A stretch of DNA of 64,000 bases. Source: Candidatus Binatus soli (lineage in GTDB: Bacteria; Desulfobacterota; Binatia; Binatales; Binataceae). The stretch spans positions 62,001 to 126,000 of the forward strand of contig DLMJ01000032.1 in the NCBI GenBank assembly GCA_002479255.1, given 5' to 3'. Shown piece by piece: positions 16,241 through 25,222 of the stretch (its first letter is position 1; each line of letters opens with the position of its first letter). A program made the position numbers and the translations under genes. Below the pieces are notes generated by a model. It saw only the letters and a program-made list of their open reading frames with translations, had not been told where the DNA came from and did no database searches.

Positions 16241-16954
16241 CTAATCGGCTGGTGCGTCGCCTGCGGGCTTCGACCCATTGGGCCCCGGAGTACGAATCGC
16301 GACTTGCCGTGGCTCAGGTTTGTCGTCTCTAAACGCGTACTCCCAAGTGCGCTTGAAGTTCTGGATGCGTTGGTAGCATTCGGTCATGAAAAAATGATCG
16401 CATCCGAGGGTGTGATACAGCTCGTGCCGCGTCACCATCGACGGCCACATGAAAAGCTGATTGACAGTCGCGGCATCTGCATACGTGAAGACTTTCGAGC
16501 GTGTTTCATCATCGGTCCATCCAAGGACTTCCGGCAACCCCACAGAAACAGAACCGAGGCCGTAAGCAGCGTCGAACAAGTTACGATTCACGAACCAGAC
16601 CTGCTTCGCGCACCTGTCTGGCTTGGGGACTGCCTCGAGCTGATTCGCAATCTGATAGTAGAACAGGTCCGAAGCGTCCCGGTCGAGTTCCTCGTAAGAG
16701 ACTGGCTGGAATCTCAGTTTGAACCAGTCGCCCTCGTTATCATTCCAGCCGGAGATCAGTTCGTTCGCGCGGCCCCTGTTGACGTTGTGATCGAGATAGA
16801 CACAGGTGGGAATCGTCTCGGACGGTCCCCAATCCATCGCCTCGCGCGTCGCCGGCTGATCGATGCCGATAAACGTACATGCCGAACACTCGACCAGAAT
16901 CGCTCCCAGCACCAGCGCCATGAGCACGGTCCGGTTGTTGAGAGTGTGAATCAT
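16241..16954 (-). CDS. Putative metzincin-like zinc metalloprotease (secreted or lipoprotein)
   Basis: 237 residues from ATG 16954, whose hydrophobic leader (LMALVLGAILVECSAC) suggests a signal peptide or a non-standard lipobox. The key feature is HELYHTLGCDH at 177-187, a complete HExxHxxGxxH zinc motif as in metzincins (H177, E178, H181, H187). The methionine three residues after the third His is too near to be a normal Met-turn, so the family is uncertain. I know no close characterised relative. It would act in the periplasm or at the cell surface. A longer reading from 17053 adds an arginine-rich stretch unlikely to be translated. Confidence 0.65.
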   Translation of the reverse strand: MIHTLNNRTVLMALVLGAILVECSACTFIGIDQPATREAMDWGPSETIPTCVYLDHNVNRGRANELISGWNDNEGDWFKLRFQPVSYEELDRDASDLFYYQIANQLEAVPKPDRCAKQVWFVNRNLFDAAYGLGSVSVGLPEVLGWTDDETRSKVFTYADAATVNQLFMWPSMVTRHELYHTLGCDHFFMTECYQRIQNFKRTWEYAFRDDKPEPRQVAIRTPGPNGSKPAGDAPAD

Positions 16955-17392
16955 CGCTTTCGCGGCGTTTGATCCGGTTCTTGGTTGTAACACGGCGCTG
17001 CACATCCTCTCTCGATGGTGCCTTTCCCCTAGCGCTCTGGTGCGAAGCTTCATCGCAGGTGAGTACCCCCCTCGACGGCGAATGTCGTTTCACAACGTCG
17101 TCGGTGTTGGGGTATTGCAATTGATATGCCGATACAGGAAATGCCGGAATGCGATAATCAATTTAGTGTTGCGCCTATCTATTGTGCGCAGGTATTTCAT
17201 GGCCTCGTTCATTATGAGAGATAGAGCGTCAACATTGTGTCGCTGAGTGGCACCGAAACGTCCGTCGAGATTCTTAGCTACAGCAGCTTTCGCTCAGAAT
17301 GATGGGATGGACCCCCGCCCGCTTATATATGGCCTCGCAATGGGCCAAGAATGAGGTGATTAAGCATTCATTCGAAGCGAGGAGGGTCCGCG
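16955..17392. other. Non-coding interval upstream of the IS110 relic
   Basis: 438 bases without a supported gene. The left part is the leader of the metalloprotease gene. The right part, from about 17290, is AT-richer and ends in GAGGAGGGTCC just before the transposase start codon, so it probably includes the original left flank and ribosome-binding site of the insertion sequence. I could not identify IS termini. Confidence 0.4.
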
Positions 17393-17511
17393 ATGGAAGT
17401 TACAACGATTGGGATCGATCTGGCAAAGAGCGTGTTAGCGGTGAGTTGCGCCGATGGGCGGGGCAAGCTGGTGGTGCGCAAGCAACTGCGGCGCGCGCAG
17501 GTGCTGGAGTT
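17393..17511 (+). mobile_element. IS110-family transposase, N-terminal relic
   Basis: The first 40 codons read MEVTTIGIDLAKSVLAV, then GKLVVRKQLRRAQVLEF, which is the start of the IS110/IS1111 DEDD transposase including its first catalytic Asp (GIDLAK). Family similarity stops abruptly after VLEF at about 17511. The frame continues for some 56 unrelated codons through the shared repeat at 17530. The remaining roughly 300 residues of the transposase are absent, so this is a dead fragment. A GAGGAGGG ribosome-binding site is still present. Confidence 0.75.
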
Positions 17512-17529
17512 CAATCCGAGAGAGTTTAC

Positions 17530-17573
17530 TTACAAAAAGTCAGGTGGGCGGAATGCTCGGCGGGCGGTCTGCG
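17530..17573. repeat. Dispersed repeat, copy 2
   Basis: This copy has the 16-bp core TTACAAAAAGTCAGGT in common with 14927-14942, followed by a diverged GC-rich block. It begins about 18 bases after the point where the IS110 transposase loses similarity, so it may mark the recombination that removed the rest of the element. Confidence 0.5.
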
Positions 17574-17642
17574 TGTTCCACGATACCGAGCACGTTTCAC
17601 TTCCCCCATTACTTAAAAGCGCATCTTTCCCTGCGGGAATCG

Positions 17643-18479
17643 TTACTTCTCGAACGATGGGCCCGCGAAGTTCCCCGGGATGACCGGCTCCGGACCGCGA
17701 TTCTGTCCGAATACTGCGCCGCCTGCGGTCAAACCCCCATCGACGACCATAGCGGTACCGGTTACCCATTCGGAATCGTCACTGGCCAGAAACAGCGCCA
17801 TCGCCGCGATGTCATGCGGATGCCCGGCGCGCGGAATCGGCTGGATCAGCGCGAGGAACTGCTCCGCCACCTGCTCACCTCCAGGCAGGCGCGTATTTAT
17901 CAGCGGAGTATTGATCCCACCCGGACAGATACAGTTGACGCGAATCCGATCTTTGCCGACCTCAAGGGCGACCGAGCGCGTCAGATTAATGACCGCCGCC
18001 TTCGCCGCACTATAGGCGTGCGGCCCCGCGCCGCCGCGAAGACCCGCGACCGACGCGGTCGAGATTATCGATCCGCCGCCAACCTTGCGCATCTCGGGAA
18101 TCGCGAACTTCATTCCGAGGAAAACCGAGCGCAGCAAAATCGCCAGGCTCTTGTCCCAATTCTCGACCGTGGTCTCGTCGATCGGCCCGACCGCGCCGCC
18201 AAGGCCGGCATTGTTATACATGATGTCGAGACGGCCGAATTCCTTGACCGCGCGAGCGACCGCCGCCTTGACGTCCGCCTCTGCTGAAACGTCGGTCTTC
18301 TGAAAGACCGCGCGGCCGCCGTTCTCCTTGCAATCGCGAACCGCGGCTTCACCGCCTTCGACGTTCAAATCGGCTATCACTACCGCGGCGCCTTCGCCCG
18401 CGAACCGAATCGCCGTGCCGCGGCCGATTCCACTCGCCGCGCCGGTGATCACTGCGACTTTGCCATCGAGTCTGCCCAT
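17643..18479 (-). CDS. Short-chain dehydrogenase/reductase
   Basis: A 278-residue classical SDR with TGAASGIGRG at 12-21 for NAD(P), the NNAG motif (MYNNAGLGG), catalytic Ser in STASVAG and the YSAAK Tyr/Lys pair. PGGINTPL is the usual post-catalytic loop. The start at 18479 has an AGGAG eight bases upstream. It follows an enoyl-CoA hydratase gene by 14 bases, so the two probably act on related acyl-CoA or alcohol intermediates. The substrate cannot be named from sequence. Confidence 0.88.
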   Translation of the reverse strand: MGRLDGKVAVITGAASGIGRGTAIRFAGEGAAVVIADLNVEGGEAAVRDCKENGGRAVFQKTDVSAEADVKAAVARAVKEFGRLDIMYNNAGLGGAVGPIDETTVENWDKSLAILLRSVFLGMKFAIPEMRKVGGGSIISTASVAGLRGGAGPHAYSAAKAAVINLTRSVALEVGKDRIRVNCICPGGINTPLINTRLPGGEQVAEQFLALIQPIPRAGHPHDIAAMALFLASDDSEWVTGTAMVVDGGLTAGGAVFGQNRGPEPVIPGNFAGPSFEK

Positions 18480-18493
18480 CGTGGTGTCTCCTC

Positions 18494-19288
18494 TCACTTT
18501 TGCTCTCCGAGGCTCCTGACATACGCCTTCATCGCGTCGATCGCCCAGTCGGTCGTCATCAGATCCATGAAGAGGTTGCGCTCGAGCTTAAGGCCCTCGG
18601 CCAGCGGCGTCTGCATCGCCGATCGCGCCAGGCGCTTGATGTGGGCCATCGCGCGCGGAGACTGGCTCGCGAGCTGACTCGCCACTTCCATCGCCCGTTC
18701 CAGGGCCTTGCCCTGCGCCATTTCATTCACCAGACCAAAGGCGGCCGCTTCGCGTGGGGTGAATCGTCGCCCGAGCAGCATGAACTCCAGCGCCTGTGCG
18801 GTGCCGACTATGCGCGGCAGTCGCTGCGTGCCTCCCCCGCCCGGCAAGATACCAACGGTCACTTCCGGGAGCCCCAGCTGATATGGGCCGTCTTCGACGA
18901 TGCGGATATCGCAGCAGAGCGCGAATTCGAGCCCGCCACCCATGCAGTTGCCATTGATCGCGGCAATGGTCGGCTTGGGCATCGTCTCGACGCGGTCGCA
19001 GGCTCTATCGAGTGAAAAGCTCTGTGGCTCGCTGCGTTCGTCGAACCTGGCCCCACTAGCGCGCAGTTGCTCGGCGATCGCTACCAGTTCCTGGACCGAG
19101 TAGTGCTGGATGAAAACCCCAGGCGACCCGCCGGTGAAGACCGCGGCGCGGACGCTCTGGTCAGATTCAATCTCGCGCGTGACCGCGTCGAGTTCTTCCC
19201 CGGTCTGCGCCGTTAGATAGATCGACTTGGGAGTGCCGATCGTCACCAAAGCGATTCCCTGGTCCTTTACCATTTTTACCTGCTGCAT
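18494..19288 (-). CDS. Enoyl-CoA hydratase/isomerase family protein
   Basis: A 264-residue crotonase-fold protein. The second oxyanion segment is canonical (INGNCMGGGLEFALCCDIRI), and the region LPEVTVGILPGGGGTQRLPR carries the expected catalytic Glu and GGTQ turn. The first oxyanion segment is unusual: FTGGSPGVFIQHYSV replaces the common FxAGAD. The substrate may therefore differ from that of standard fatty-acid enoyl-CoA hydratase. GAGGAG precedes the ATG by six bases. It is probably co-transcribed with the downstream SDR. Confidence 0.87.
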   Translation of the reverse strand: MQQVKMVKDQGIALVTIGTPKSIYLTAQTGEELDAVTREIESDQSVRAAVFTGGSPGVFIQHYSVQELVAIAEQLRASGARFDERSEPQSFSLDRACDRVETMPKPTIAAINGNCMGGGLEFALCCDIRIVEDGPYQLGLPEVTVGILPGGGGTQRLPRIVGTAQALEFMLLGRRFTPREAAAFGLVNEMAQGKALERAMEVASQLASQSPRAMAHIKRLARSAMQTPLAEGLKLERNLFMDLMTTDWAIDAMKAYVRSLGEQK

Positions 19289-19653
19289 TGGTTACTCCTC
19301 GCTCTGGTCGCTCACGTGCTCAATTCGTCGAGCAGCGCCTTGGCGTCCTTCAGATCGGCGGTGTCGAAGCCTTCCTACCTGTCGTGCTTTCGGTCCCGCA
19401 CTTCGAGCATTGCATTGCTGTACCCAGGTTAGAGGCTGGCAAATCTTCTATCACCCGCCGTCAGGAACAGACAGACAGCCGAACAGCGCCGGAGGGGCGG
19501 CGCCGCGTGGCCGGTCCACCGCGGATCCACGGCGAATTGTTGATGCTTGGAATCGAATTCGCTGAATCAACTGTCGGCAGGTATTATACTGTTCGGATCG
19601 GGTCGATCTTTGCCGCACAGGAAATGCCTCTTTCCTGATCAGGATTAAGTACG
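19289..19653. other. Intergenic region between divergent genes
   Basis: 365 bases between the hydratase (minus) and the ligase fusion (plus). It contains the fossil protein tail at 19312-19374 and, near 19580, TATTATACT, which would serve as a -10 element for the downstream plus-strand gene. I could not fix a convincing -35. A TGATCAGGA sequence just before ATG 19654 may be a weak ribosome-binding site. Confidence 0.4.
19312..19374 (-). pseudogene. C-terminal tail of a cyclase/ATPase-TPR regulator (fossil)
   Basis: The minus strand reads EGFDTADLKDAKALLDELST followed by a stop codon. This closely resembles the conserved extreme C-terminus of large adenylate/guanylate cyclase-AAA-TPR proteins, whose last residues are commonly of the form FTEGFDTxDLKxAKALLxEL. 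Upstream of the first Glu the similarity ends, so only about 20 codons survive. The family match is from memory of that motif and needs a search to confirm. Confidence 0.5.
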
Positions 19654-22188
19654 ATGTCCGACGATGCCGCTCCGACTCTGCTGCCTACTCGCGTGGCGGA
19701 TGAGCCAGCTAAGCCTTCATCGAGCGCGGGCATTCGCACACTGCTCGACCTGTTCCGCCAATTTGCCGACATTCGCTCCGAGTGCGTCGTTTACTACGAC
19801 GGATACCGGAGCTGGAGCTATCGTTACGACGAGATCGCAGGGGCCAGCCGCGCCTTCGCTGAGCGGCTGCGGCGCGAGTCCATCGGCAAAGGCGACAAAG
19901 TTCTCATCTGGTCCGAGTCTCGTCCCGAATGGATCGCCGCGTTCTGGGGCTGCCTGCTCAACGGAAGCATCGTAGTTCCGATCGACTACCGCTCCTCCGC
20001 CGAGGTGATGTGCAACATGCAGCAGGTGGTGCACGCGCGGCTGATGCTGATCGGCGATGACGTCCGTCTCCCCGCAAACGGATTGGACATCCCATGCTGG
20101 CGGCTGTGCGAAGTAGATCTGCACGCAGCCTCGCCCGCGCCCGCTGTGGAGATTTCTCCCGACGATACCGCCGAGTTGGTCTTCACCTCGGGTTCGACCG
20201 CGGCTCCCAAGGGCGTGGTGATAACCCATCGCAACCTCGCGGCCGATCTCGAGCCGATTCAGCGCGAGGTGATGAAGTATCGCGGCTACGTGCGCCCGAT
20301 GTTTCCGTTGGGCTTCTTGAACCTGCTTCCGCTGAGCCACATGTTCGGGCAGCTACTGGCGATGTTTTTCCCGCCGATGCTGCCCGGAGTGGCGGTTCTA
20401 ATGCGCGTCTACAGTCCGCAGGATATTGTGCGACAGATTCGCCGCCGCCGCGTCTCGTTCCTGGTCTGCGTTCCCAAGATGCTCGAAGTGATGCGCCAGT
20501 ACGTGGTGCACAAGTTTCCGGAAACTGCCGCGGCCCCTCCCACCAACTCGCATTGGCTGGCGCGATGGTGGCGCTATAGGCGCGTGCATCGCATGTTCGG
20601 CCTCAAGTTCTGGGGCGTTGTAGTCGGCGGCGCCCCACTCGAACCTGCCCTCGAGGAGTTCTGGTCGCGCATGGGCTTCCTTGTCGTGCAGGGATACGGT
20701 CTCACCGAAACTGCACCGGTCATCAGCTTCAGCCATCCGTTTCACGGGCATCCCATTGGGAGCGCGGGGCAACCAATGTCCGGCGTTGAAGTCAAAATCG
20801 CTCCGGACGGAGAAATCCTGGTGCGCGGCGACACAGTCACTCCCGGCTACTTCAACGCGCCTTCCGAAAGCATGAAAGTGTTCGAGAACGGATGGTTCCA
20901 CACCGGAGACATCGGCAAGCTCGACGCCGGCTATTTGTTCGTCCGCGGACGCAAGAAGGAAATGATCGTCACGTCCGCAGGCCTGAAGATTTTTCCCGAG
21001 GACGTCGAACTCGTCATCAACGCAGTTGCGGGAGTGCGCGATTGCGCGGTGGTCGGCAAGGATCATGTTCACGCCGTGCTCGTGCTTGAACCCGGCGCCG
21101 ACAAGGAACAGGTGGTCGGTCTCGCCAACGCGCGACTCGAAGCGCATCAGAGAATACAAGCCGCTTCGGTATGGACCGCCGGTGACCTTCCGCGTGTCGA
21201 GGGAACCGGCAAACTCAAGCGCAGCGCGATCCAGAAATGGGTCGACGCCGGCGCGCCGGCTGGCGCCGCCAAACCGGCCGACGAGTTGGGCAAACTGATC
21301 GCGAGATATGCGCCCGATCGCGCAATCACACCCGAGACCACTCTCGATCAGCTGGGGCTAAGCTCGCTCGAGCGCGTCGAACTGCTCGTCGAACTCGAGC
21401 AGCAGTTCAACGCCACCATCGATGAGGCCGTTTTCACAGGCGCTTACAAAGTCGCGGATCTCGCGAAGATGCTGCACGCGCCAGCGGCCCTGCCCGAGGA
21501 ATCCTTCGAGGCGAACACCTGGAACTGCAGCGTGGCCGCACGCGCGATACGGCGGGCCGGGCTGGCCGGATTCGCGATTCCGATGACCCGGCTCTTAATC
21601 AAGCTCACGGTCACAGGGCTGAAACACCTCGAATCGATCGAGGCGCCGGTGATCTTCGCCGCCAATCACCAGAGCTACCTCGATGTTCCGGTGATCTTCA
21701 CGGCGCTGCCTGCGCGCTGGCGCTACCGCGTCGCGCCCGCGATGCTCAAGGAATTCTTCGACGCGCATTTCCATCCCGAGCGGTATTCGAGATGGCGCCG
21801 ATTCGTCGCCAGCACGAGCTACTTCGTCGCCGCGATGTTCTTCAACGGATTTCCGCTTTCGCAGCAGGAGGCGGACACCCGTCAGACGCTGCGTCATATC
21901 GGTGAGCTGGTCAGCGACAACTGGTCCATCCTGATTTTCCCGGAAGGCGGGCTCTCGGTGACCGGCGAGATCGAAGCGTTCCAGCCGGGAGCGGCGATGC
22001 TGGCAGCGCGGCTGCGCCTGCCGGTGATTCCAGTGCGGCTGCGCGGCCTCGACCGCATCCTCCCTCGCGGCGCCTCGATGATCCATCCTGGCCCTGCATC
22101 GGTTGCATTCGGCGCACCGCTCCATCTGGAGGGCGAGGACTACACCGCCCTCGCAAGACGAATCGAAGAGGCCGTCCGCGTGCTGTGA
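19654..22188 (+). CDS. Acyl-AMP ligase / acyl carrier protein / PlsC acyltransferase fusion
   Basis: The 844-residue protein has three domains. Residues 30-540 are an AMP-binding acyl-CoA/ACP synthetase with TSGSTAAPKG at 178-187, QGYGLTETAPV and GWFHTGDIG. Residues 550-625 are an acyl carrier domain with LGLSSLE, the phosphopantetheine Ser being S571. Residues 640-844 are a PlsC acyltransferase with NHQSYLD (H672, D677), FPEGG and the PVIPVRLRG strand. An acyl chain could be adenylated, loaded on the built-in carrier and passed to a lysolipid without leaving the protein. It resembles Aas with an added carrier and reversed domain order. No membrane-transporter domain is attached. Confidence 0.88.
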   Translation: MSDDAAPTLLPTRVADEPAKPSSSAGIRTLLDLFRQFADIRSECVVYYDGYRSWSYRYDEIAGASRAFAERLRRESIGKGDKVLIWSESRPEWIAAFWGCLLNGSIVVPIDYRSSAEVMCNMQQVVHARLMLIGDDVRLPANGLDIPCWRLCEVDLHAASPAPAVEISPDDTAELVFTSGSTAAPKGVVITHRNLAADLEPIQREVMKYRGYVRPMFPLGFLNLLPLSHMFGQLLAMFFPPMLPGVAVLMRVYSPQDIVRQIRRRRVSFLVCVPKMLEVMRQYVVHKFPETAAAPPTNSHWLARWWRYRRVHRMFGLKFWGVVVGGAPLEPALEEFWSRMGFLVVQGYGLTETAPVISFSHPFHGHPIGSAGQPMSGVEVKIAPDGEILVRGDTVTPGYFNAPSESMKVFENGWFHTGDIGKLDAGYLFVRGRKKEMIVTSAGLKIFPEDVELVINAVAGVRDCAVVGKDHVHAVLVLEPGADKEQVVGLANARLEAHQRIQAASVWTAGDLPRVEGTGKLKRSAIQKWVDAGAPAGAAKPADELGKLIARYAPDRAITPETTLDQLGLSSLERVELLVELEQQFNATIDEAVFTGAYKVADLAKMLHAPAALPEESFEANTWNCSVAARAIRRAGLAGFAIPMTRLLIKLTVTGLKHLESIEAPVIFAANHQSYLDVPVIFTALPARWRYRVAPAMLKEFFDAHFHPERYSRWRRFVASTSYFVAAMFFNGFPLSQQEADTRQTLRHIGELVSDNWSILIFPEGGLSVTGEIEAFQPGAAMLAARLRLPVIPVRLRGLDRILPRGASMIHPGPASVAFGAPLHLEGEDYTALARRIEEAVRVL

Positions 22189-22265
22189 AAGCAGGCCGCC
22201 AAAGCCCTCACGCGCCGCTTTCGCGATCTAGTCGCCGTGGCGGAGGTCTCGATGGCCGTAGTGCG

Positions 22266-23156
22266 CTATGGTATGAACTCGCCCGCGAAAGATGACACAC
22301 ACGCCATGACGTGCGTGATCGCATCCGTATCGTATTCGTCTCCCGATCGGTACGTTTCGAAAAATGAGTTCAATCGCGCGACGCGCTCCGGCCACGCCTC
22401 AGCGGCCTGCAGGCCGACAGAGACGCCGAAGTTAGTGAAGGCAAATTTCACCGAATGCGCTCCCGGCTCGCGGCAGAAGTAGCCGGGCGGTTCGATCCAC
22501 ATCCGGTCAAGTATCGCGAGACTCCGCTCGCGCTGAACGCGTGCCCATTCTTCCTCAGGAAAGAAGCACGTCATCCATAGCATCATTCCAAGACCGAGGT
22601 CTTGAGTGATGACCAGGTTTTCGTAGCTTCGTTCGACGATGGTTTTCATCTGCCGGATCTCGTCTGCAAGCGCATCTTCATCAAGCAGCCGGTAAACAAT
22701 GTATCCATGGAATGGATCGAGCGAGCCTGGTCCGAAACCTGGATATGGTCCGCTCAAGTCTTCGAGCATTTTCCAGTGCATGCCCCGACCCGGAATCACG
22801 AAAGCGGGATGGATGTCCTTCACCAGTCGGATCGCTTTCGTGCGATATTCGGGAACTATCTTGCCCAGTCGTGATAGCGCGAAAGCCCACATCGCCAGAT
22901 AGTGAAAGTATTGACCGTCCCGATCCGCGGCTTCGCCGATTCGGAAACCGCGCCGGCGTCCCAGCACACGCTCGACGTCTGCGACCACCCGCTGAGCTTC
23001 GTCCAGGAACTTGCTCTGCCCCAGTTTGTGGTAGAGCGAAACCAACAGAACGACGCCGAAAGCGTCGGTCCATAGGTATCGCATTCCATTGGGCCAGATG
23101 CGTTGTTCGCGCATCCAGTCGAGCCTGCTCAATACTTTTCTGACATTCGCGGTCAT
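22266..23156 (-). CDS. Conserved hypothetical protein, helical-barrel-like
   Basis: 296 residues, soluble, mostly helical, with many Trp, Tyr and Phe (WPNGMRYLWTDAFGVVLLV, GPGSLDPFHGYIVYRLLDE, GYFCREPGAHSVKFAF). The spacing of helices and aromatic loops resembles six-hairpin glycosidase or lyase-like barrels, but I see no catalytic signature I could name. No signal peptide. It starts 60 bases after the ftsH stop on the same strand and is probably in the same transcript. Function unknown. Confidence 0.65.
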   Translation of the reverse strand: MTANVRKVLSRLDWMREQRIWPNGMRYLWTDAFGVVLLVSLYHKLGQSKFLDEAQRVVADVERVLGRRRGFRIGEAADRDGQYFHYLAMWAFALSRLGKIVPEYRTKAIRLVKDIHPAFVIPGRGMHWKMLEDLSGPYPGFGPGSLDPFHGYIVYRLLDEDALADEIRQMKTIVERSYENLVITQDLGLGMMLWMTCFFPEEEWARVQRERSLAILDRMWIEPPGYFCREPGAHSVKFAFTNFGVSVGLQAAEAWPERVARLNSFFETYRSGDEYDTDAITHVMACVSSFAGEFIP

Positions 23157-23215
23157 GTCGTTCGTCGTTCGTCGGCTCTCGTGGGGAGTTAGACCTCGAA
23201 CGGTAAGTTTGGGAA

Positions 23216-25222
23216 TTATTTTCGTGAACCTGCGATAATCCCATCCGTCTGTTCCGATCCTGAGTCCGGACGCGGACCAAGGATGCGATTCAACTCGTCG
23301 GAACTAACGGTCTCCTCCTGCAGAAGCGCATCAACGAGCCGATCCAGCTTCTCCCTGGAATCGGTCAAGCAACGGCGGACGCCTTCGTGGCCCTCCTCGA
23401 GCAGACGCGCGACCTCCTGGTCTATTCGGGCCGCGGTCGCTTCGCTGTAATCGCGTCCCTGCGAGATCTCGTATCCCAGGAAAGGCTGCTGCTCGTCGGT
23501 CTTGAAAGCCGCGAGTCCGAGCTTGCTCATCCCCCAACGGGTCACCATGCGGCGGGCCAAACGCGTGGCTTCCACCAGGTCATTCTCCGCGCCGGTGGTT
23601 ACCTCGCCGAAGACGATCTCCTCCGCAGTGCGTCCGCCGAGCATCACTGCCAGCCGCGCCTTCAGATAGGAGAGGCTCAGGTTATGGCGGTCTTCGCCCG
23701 GGACCTGCTCCGTCATCCCAAGAGCCTGTCCGTGGGGTATGATTGTCACCTTGTGCACCGGATCCGCAGCCGGAGTCAGCCACGCAACTACCACGTGTCC
23801 ACACTCGTGATAGGCAATCACGCGTCGTTCGCCGGGATTCACCAGTTGCGGATGAGCCGCACCCATCCGGACCTGGTCCTGACTCTCTTCAAAATCCGCC
23901 ATCGTAACAGCGTTATGGTCGTGTCTGGCCGCGGCAAGCGCCGCCTCGTTGCAAAGGTTCGCCAAGTCCGCCCCGCTCATGCCTATGGTGCTGCGCGCGA
24001 GAGTGGACAGATCCACATCGTCGGAGAGTCGGAGCTTGCCTGTGTGGATGCGCAGGATACCTTCGCGGCCTATTTTGTCGGGAAGACTAATCACCACCTG
24101 ACGATCGAAACGTCCCGGCCGCAGCAGCGCTGGATCGAGAACGTCCGGCCGATTGGTCGCCGCGAGAACGATGACCTCGAGCCGCTCGTCAAAACCGTCG
24201 AGTTCGCCCAAAAGCTGGTTGAGCGTCTGTTCGCGTTCGTCGTTGACTGCCCCCAGGCCGGCGCCGCGTCGCCGTCCGACCGCATCCAACTCGTCGATGA
24301 ACACGATCGCCGGCGCCGCCTCCTTGGCTTGCCGGAACAAGTCTCGTACACGGCTCGCTCCTACGCCGACGAACATCTCGACGAACTCGGATGCATTGAG
24401 GCTGAAAAACGGGACCCCAGCCTCGCCTGCTACGGCGCGTGCCATAAGAGTCTTGCCGGTTCCCGGCGCTCCGACCAGCAGCACACCTCTGGGAATTCGT
24501 GCCCCCAGGTCGTGGTACTTTTGGGGGTGCCTCAGGAAATCGACCTCCTCCTGAAGCTCGGACTTGGCCTCGTCCGCCCCTGCCACGTCATTGAAAGTCA
24601 CCTTTGGCTGCTCGCTACTGTAGCGCTGGGCCCTCATGCGCCCAAACCCGAACAAACCCGATTGACTACGTGCGGCTCGGTTGCTCATCCACCAGAAGAA
24701 CCCGAGCAGAAGTATCAGCGGCCCCCATGTAACCAGCATCTCGACGAACCACGGAAGTGAAGACGACGACACGTCTACGACGACATGGTGCGCTATGAGC
24801 AGAGGCATCATGCCGGGGTCGGTGACGGTCGCGGGAAAGGTCGTGCTGAATTCGCTGTATGCAGTGGGGGCTTGTGGCGCTGCGCTTGGGCTTATGCTCG
24901 GTGGCGATGCAGAAGGCGGCTGCGCGGGTTTCGACGATGGTTCTGTCGGAGATTCGACCGGTGGCCAAACGATCTGTTTTACAAATTCCCCCTTGATCAC
25001 GTCTCCCGTGATGTGAACCCGGGAGACGTTGTTCTCCCGCACCTGCGCGAGAAACAAGGAATAGGGGATAGGAGCCTTGGACTGCGACCATGGCCACATG
25101 CCGGCGACGTACCAGATCAGCACCGCCAGGGACATCAGCCACCAGAACAGGACGCCGCGCGGGAGCGGCGGCTGCCCCGTCCCCGTCATTCTCTTTTGTG
25201 GCTTCCCTTCCTGCTGCGCCAT
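23216..25222 (-). CDS. ftsH: ATP-dependent membrane zinc protease FtsH
   Basis: 668 residues from ATG 25222, with AAGG nine bases upstream. Two membrane segments (25-42 and 160-180) flank a periplasmic domain. The AAA+ domain has GAPGTGKT at 251-258, VFIDELDAVGR at 307-317 and the second region of homology RPGRFDRQ. The protease carries HECGH at 472-476 and a downstream Asp in GAENDLVE. FtsH degrades unneeded membrane and regulatory proteins. Unusually, the periplasmic domain holds a roughly 45-residue Pro/Ser-rich insert (about 87-120). This may be a second, specialised FtsH rather than the housekeeping copy. Confidence 0.93.
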   Translation of the reverse strand: MAQQEGKPQKRMTGTGQPPLPRGVLFWWLMSLAVLIWYVAGMWPWSQSKAPIPYSLFLAQVRENNVSRVHITGDVIKGEFVKQIVWPPVESPTEPSSKPAQPPSASPPSISPSAAPQAPTAYSEFSTTFPATVTDPGMMPLLIAHHVVVDVSSSSLPWFVEMLVTWGPLILLLGFFWWMSNRAARSQSGLFGFGRMRAQRYSSEQPKVTFNDVAGADEAKSELQEEVDFLRHPQKYHDLGARIPRGVLLVGAPGTGKTLMARAVAGEAGVPFFSLNASEFVEMFVGVGASRVRDLFRQAKEAAPAIVFIDELDAVGRRRGAGLGAVNDEREQTLNQLLGELDGFDERLEVIVLAATNRPDVLDPALLRPGRFDRQVVISLPDKIGREGILRIHTGKLRLSDDVDLSTLARSTIGMSGADLANLCNEAALAAARHDHNAVTMADFEESQDQVRMGAAHPQLVNPGERRVIAYHECGHVVVAWLTPAADPVHKVTIIPHGQALGMTEQVPGEDRHNLSLSYLKARLAVMLGGRTAEEIVFGEVTTGAENDLVEATRLARRMVTRWGMSKLGLAAFKTDEQQPFLGYEISQGRDYSEATAARIDQEVARLLEEGHEGVRRCLTDSREKLDRLVDALLQEETVSSDELNRILGPRPDSGSEQTDGIIAGSRK

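Noticed and set aside
23387..24760. Plus-strand open frame of about 457 codons opposite ftsH
   Set aside because: It mirrors ftsH codon bias, has no ribosome-binding site and shows no domain.
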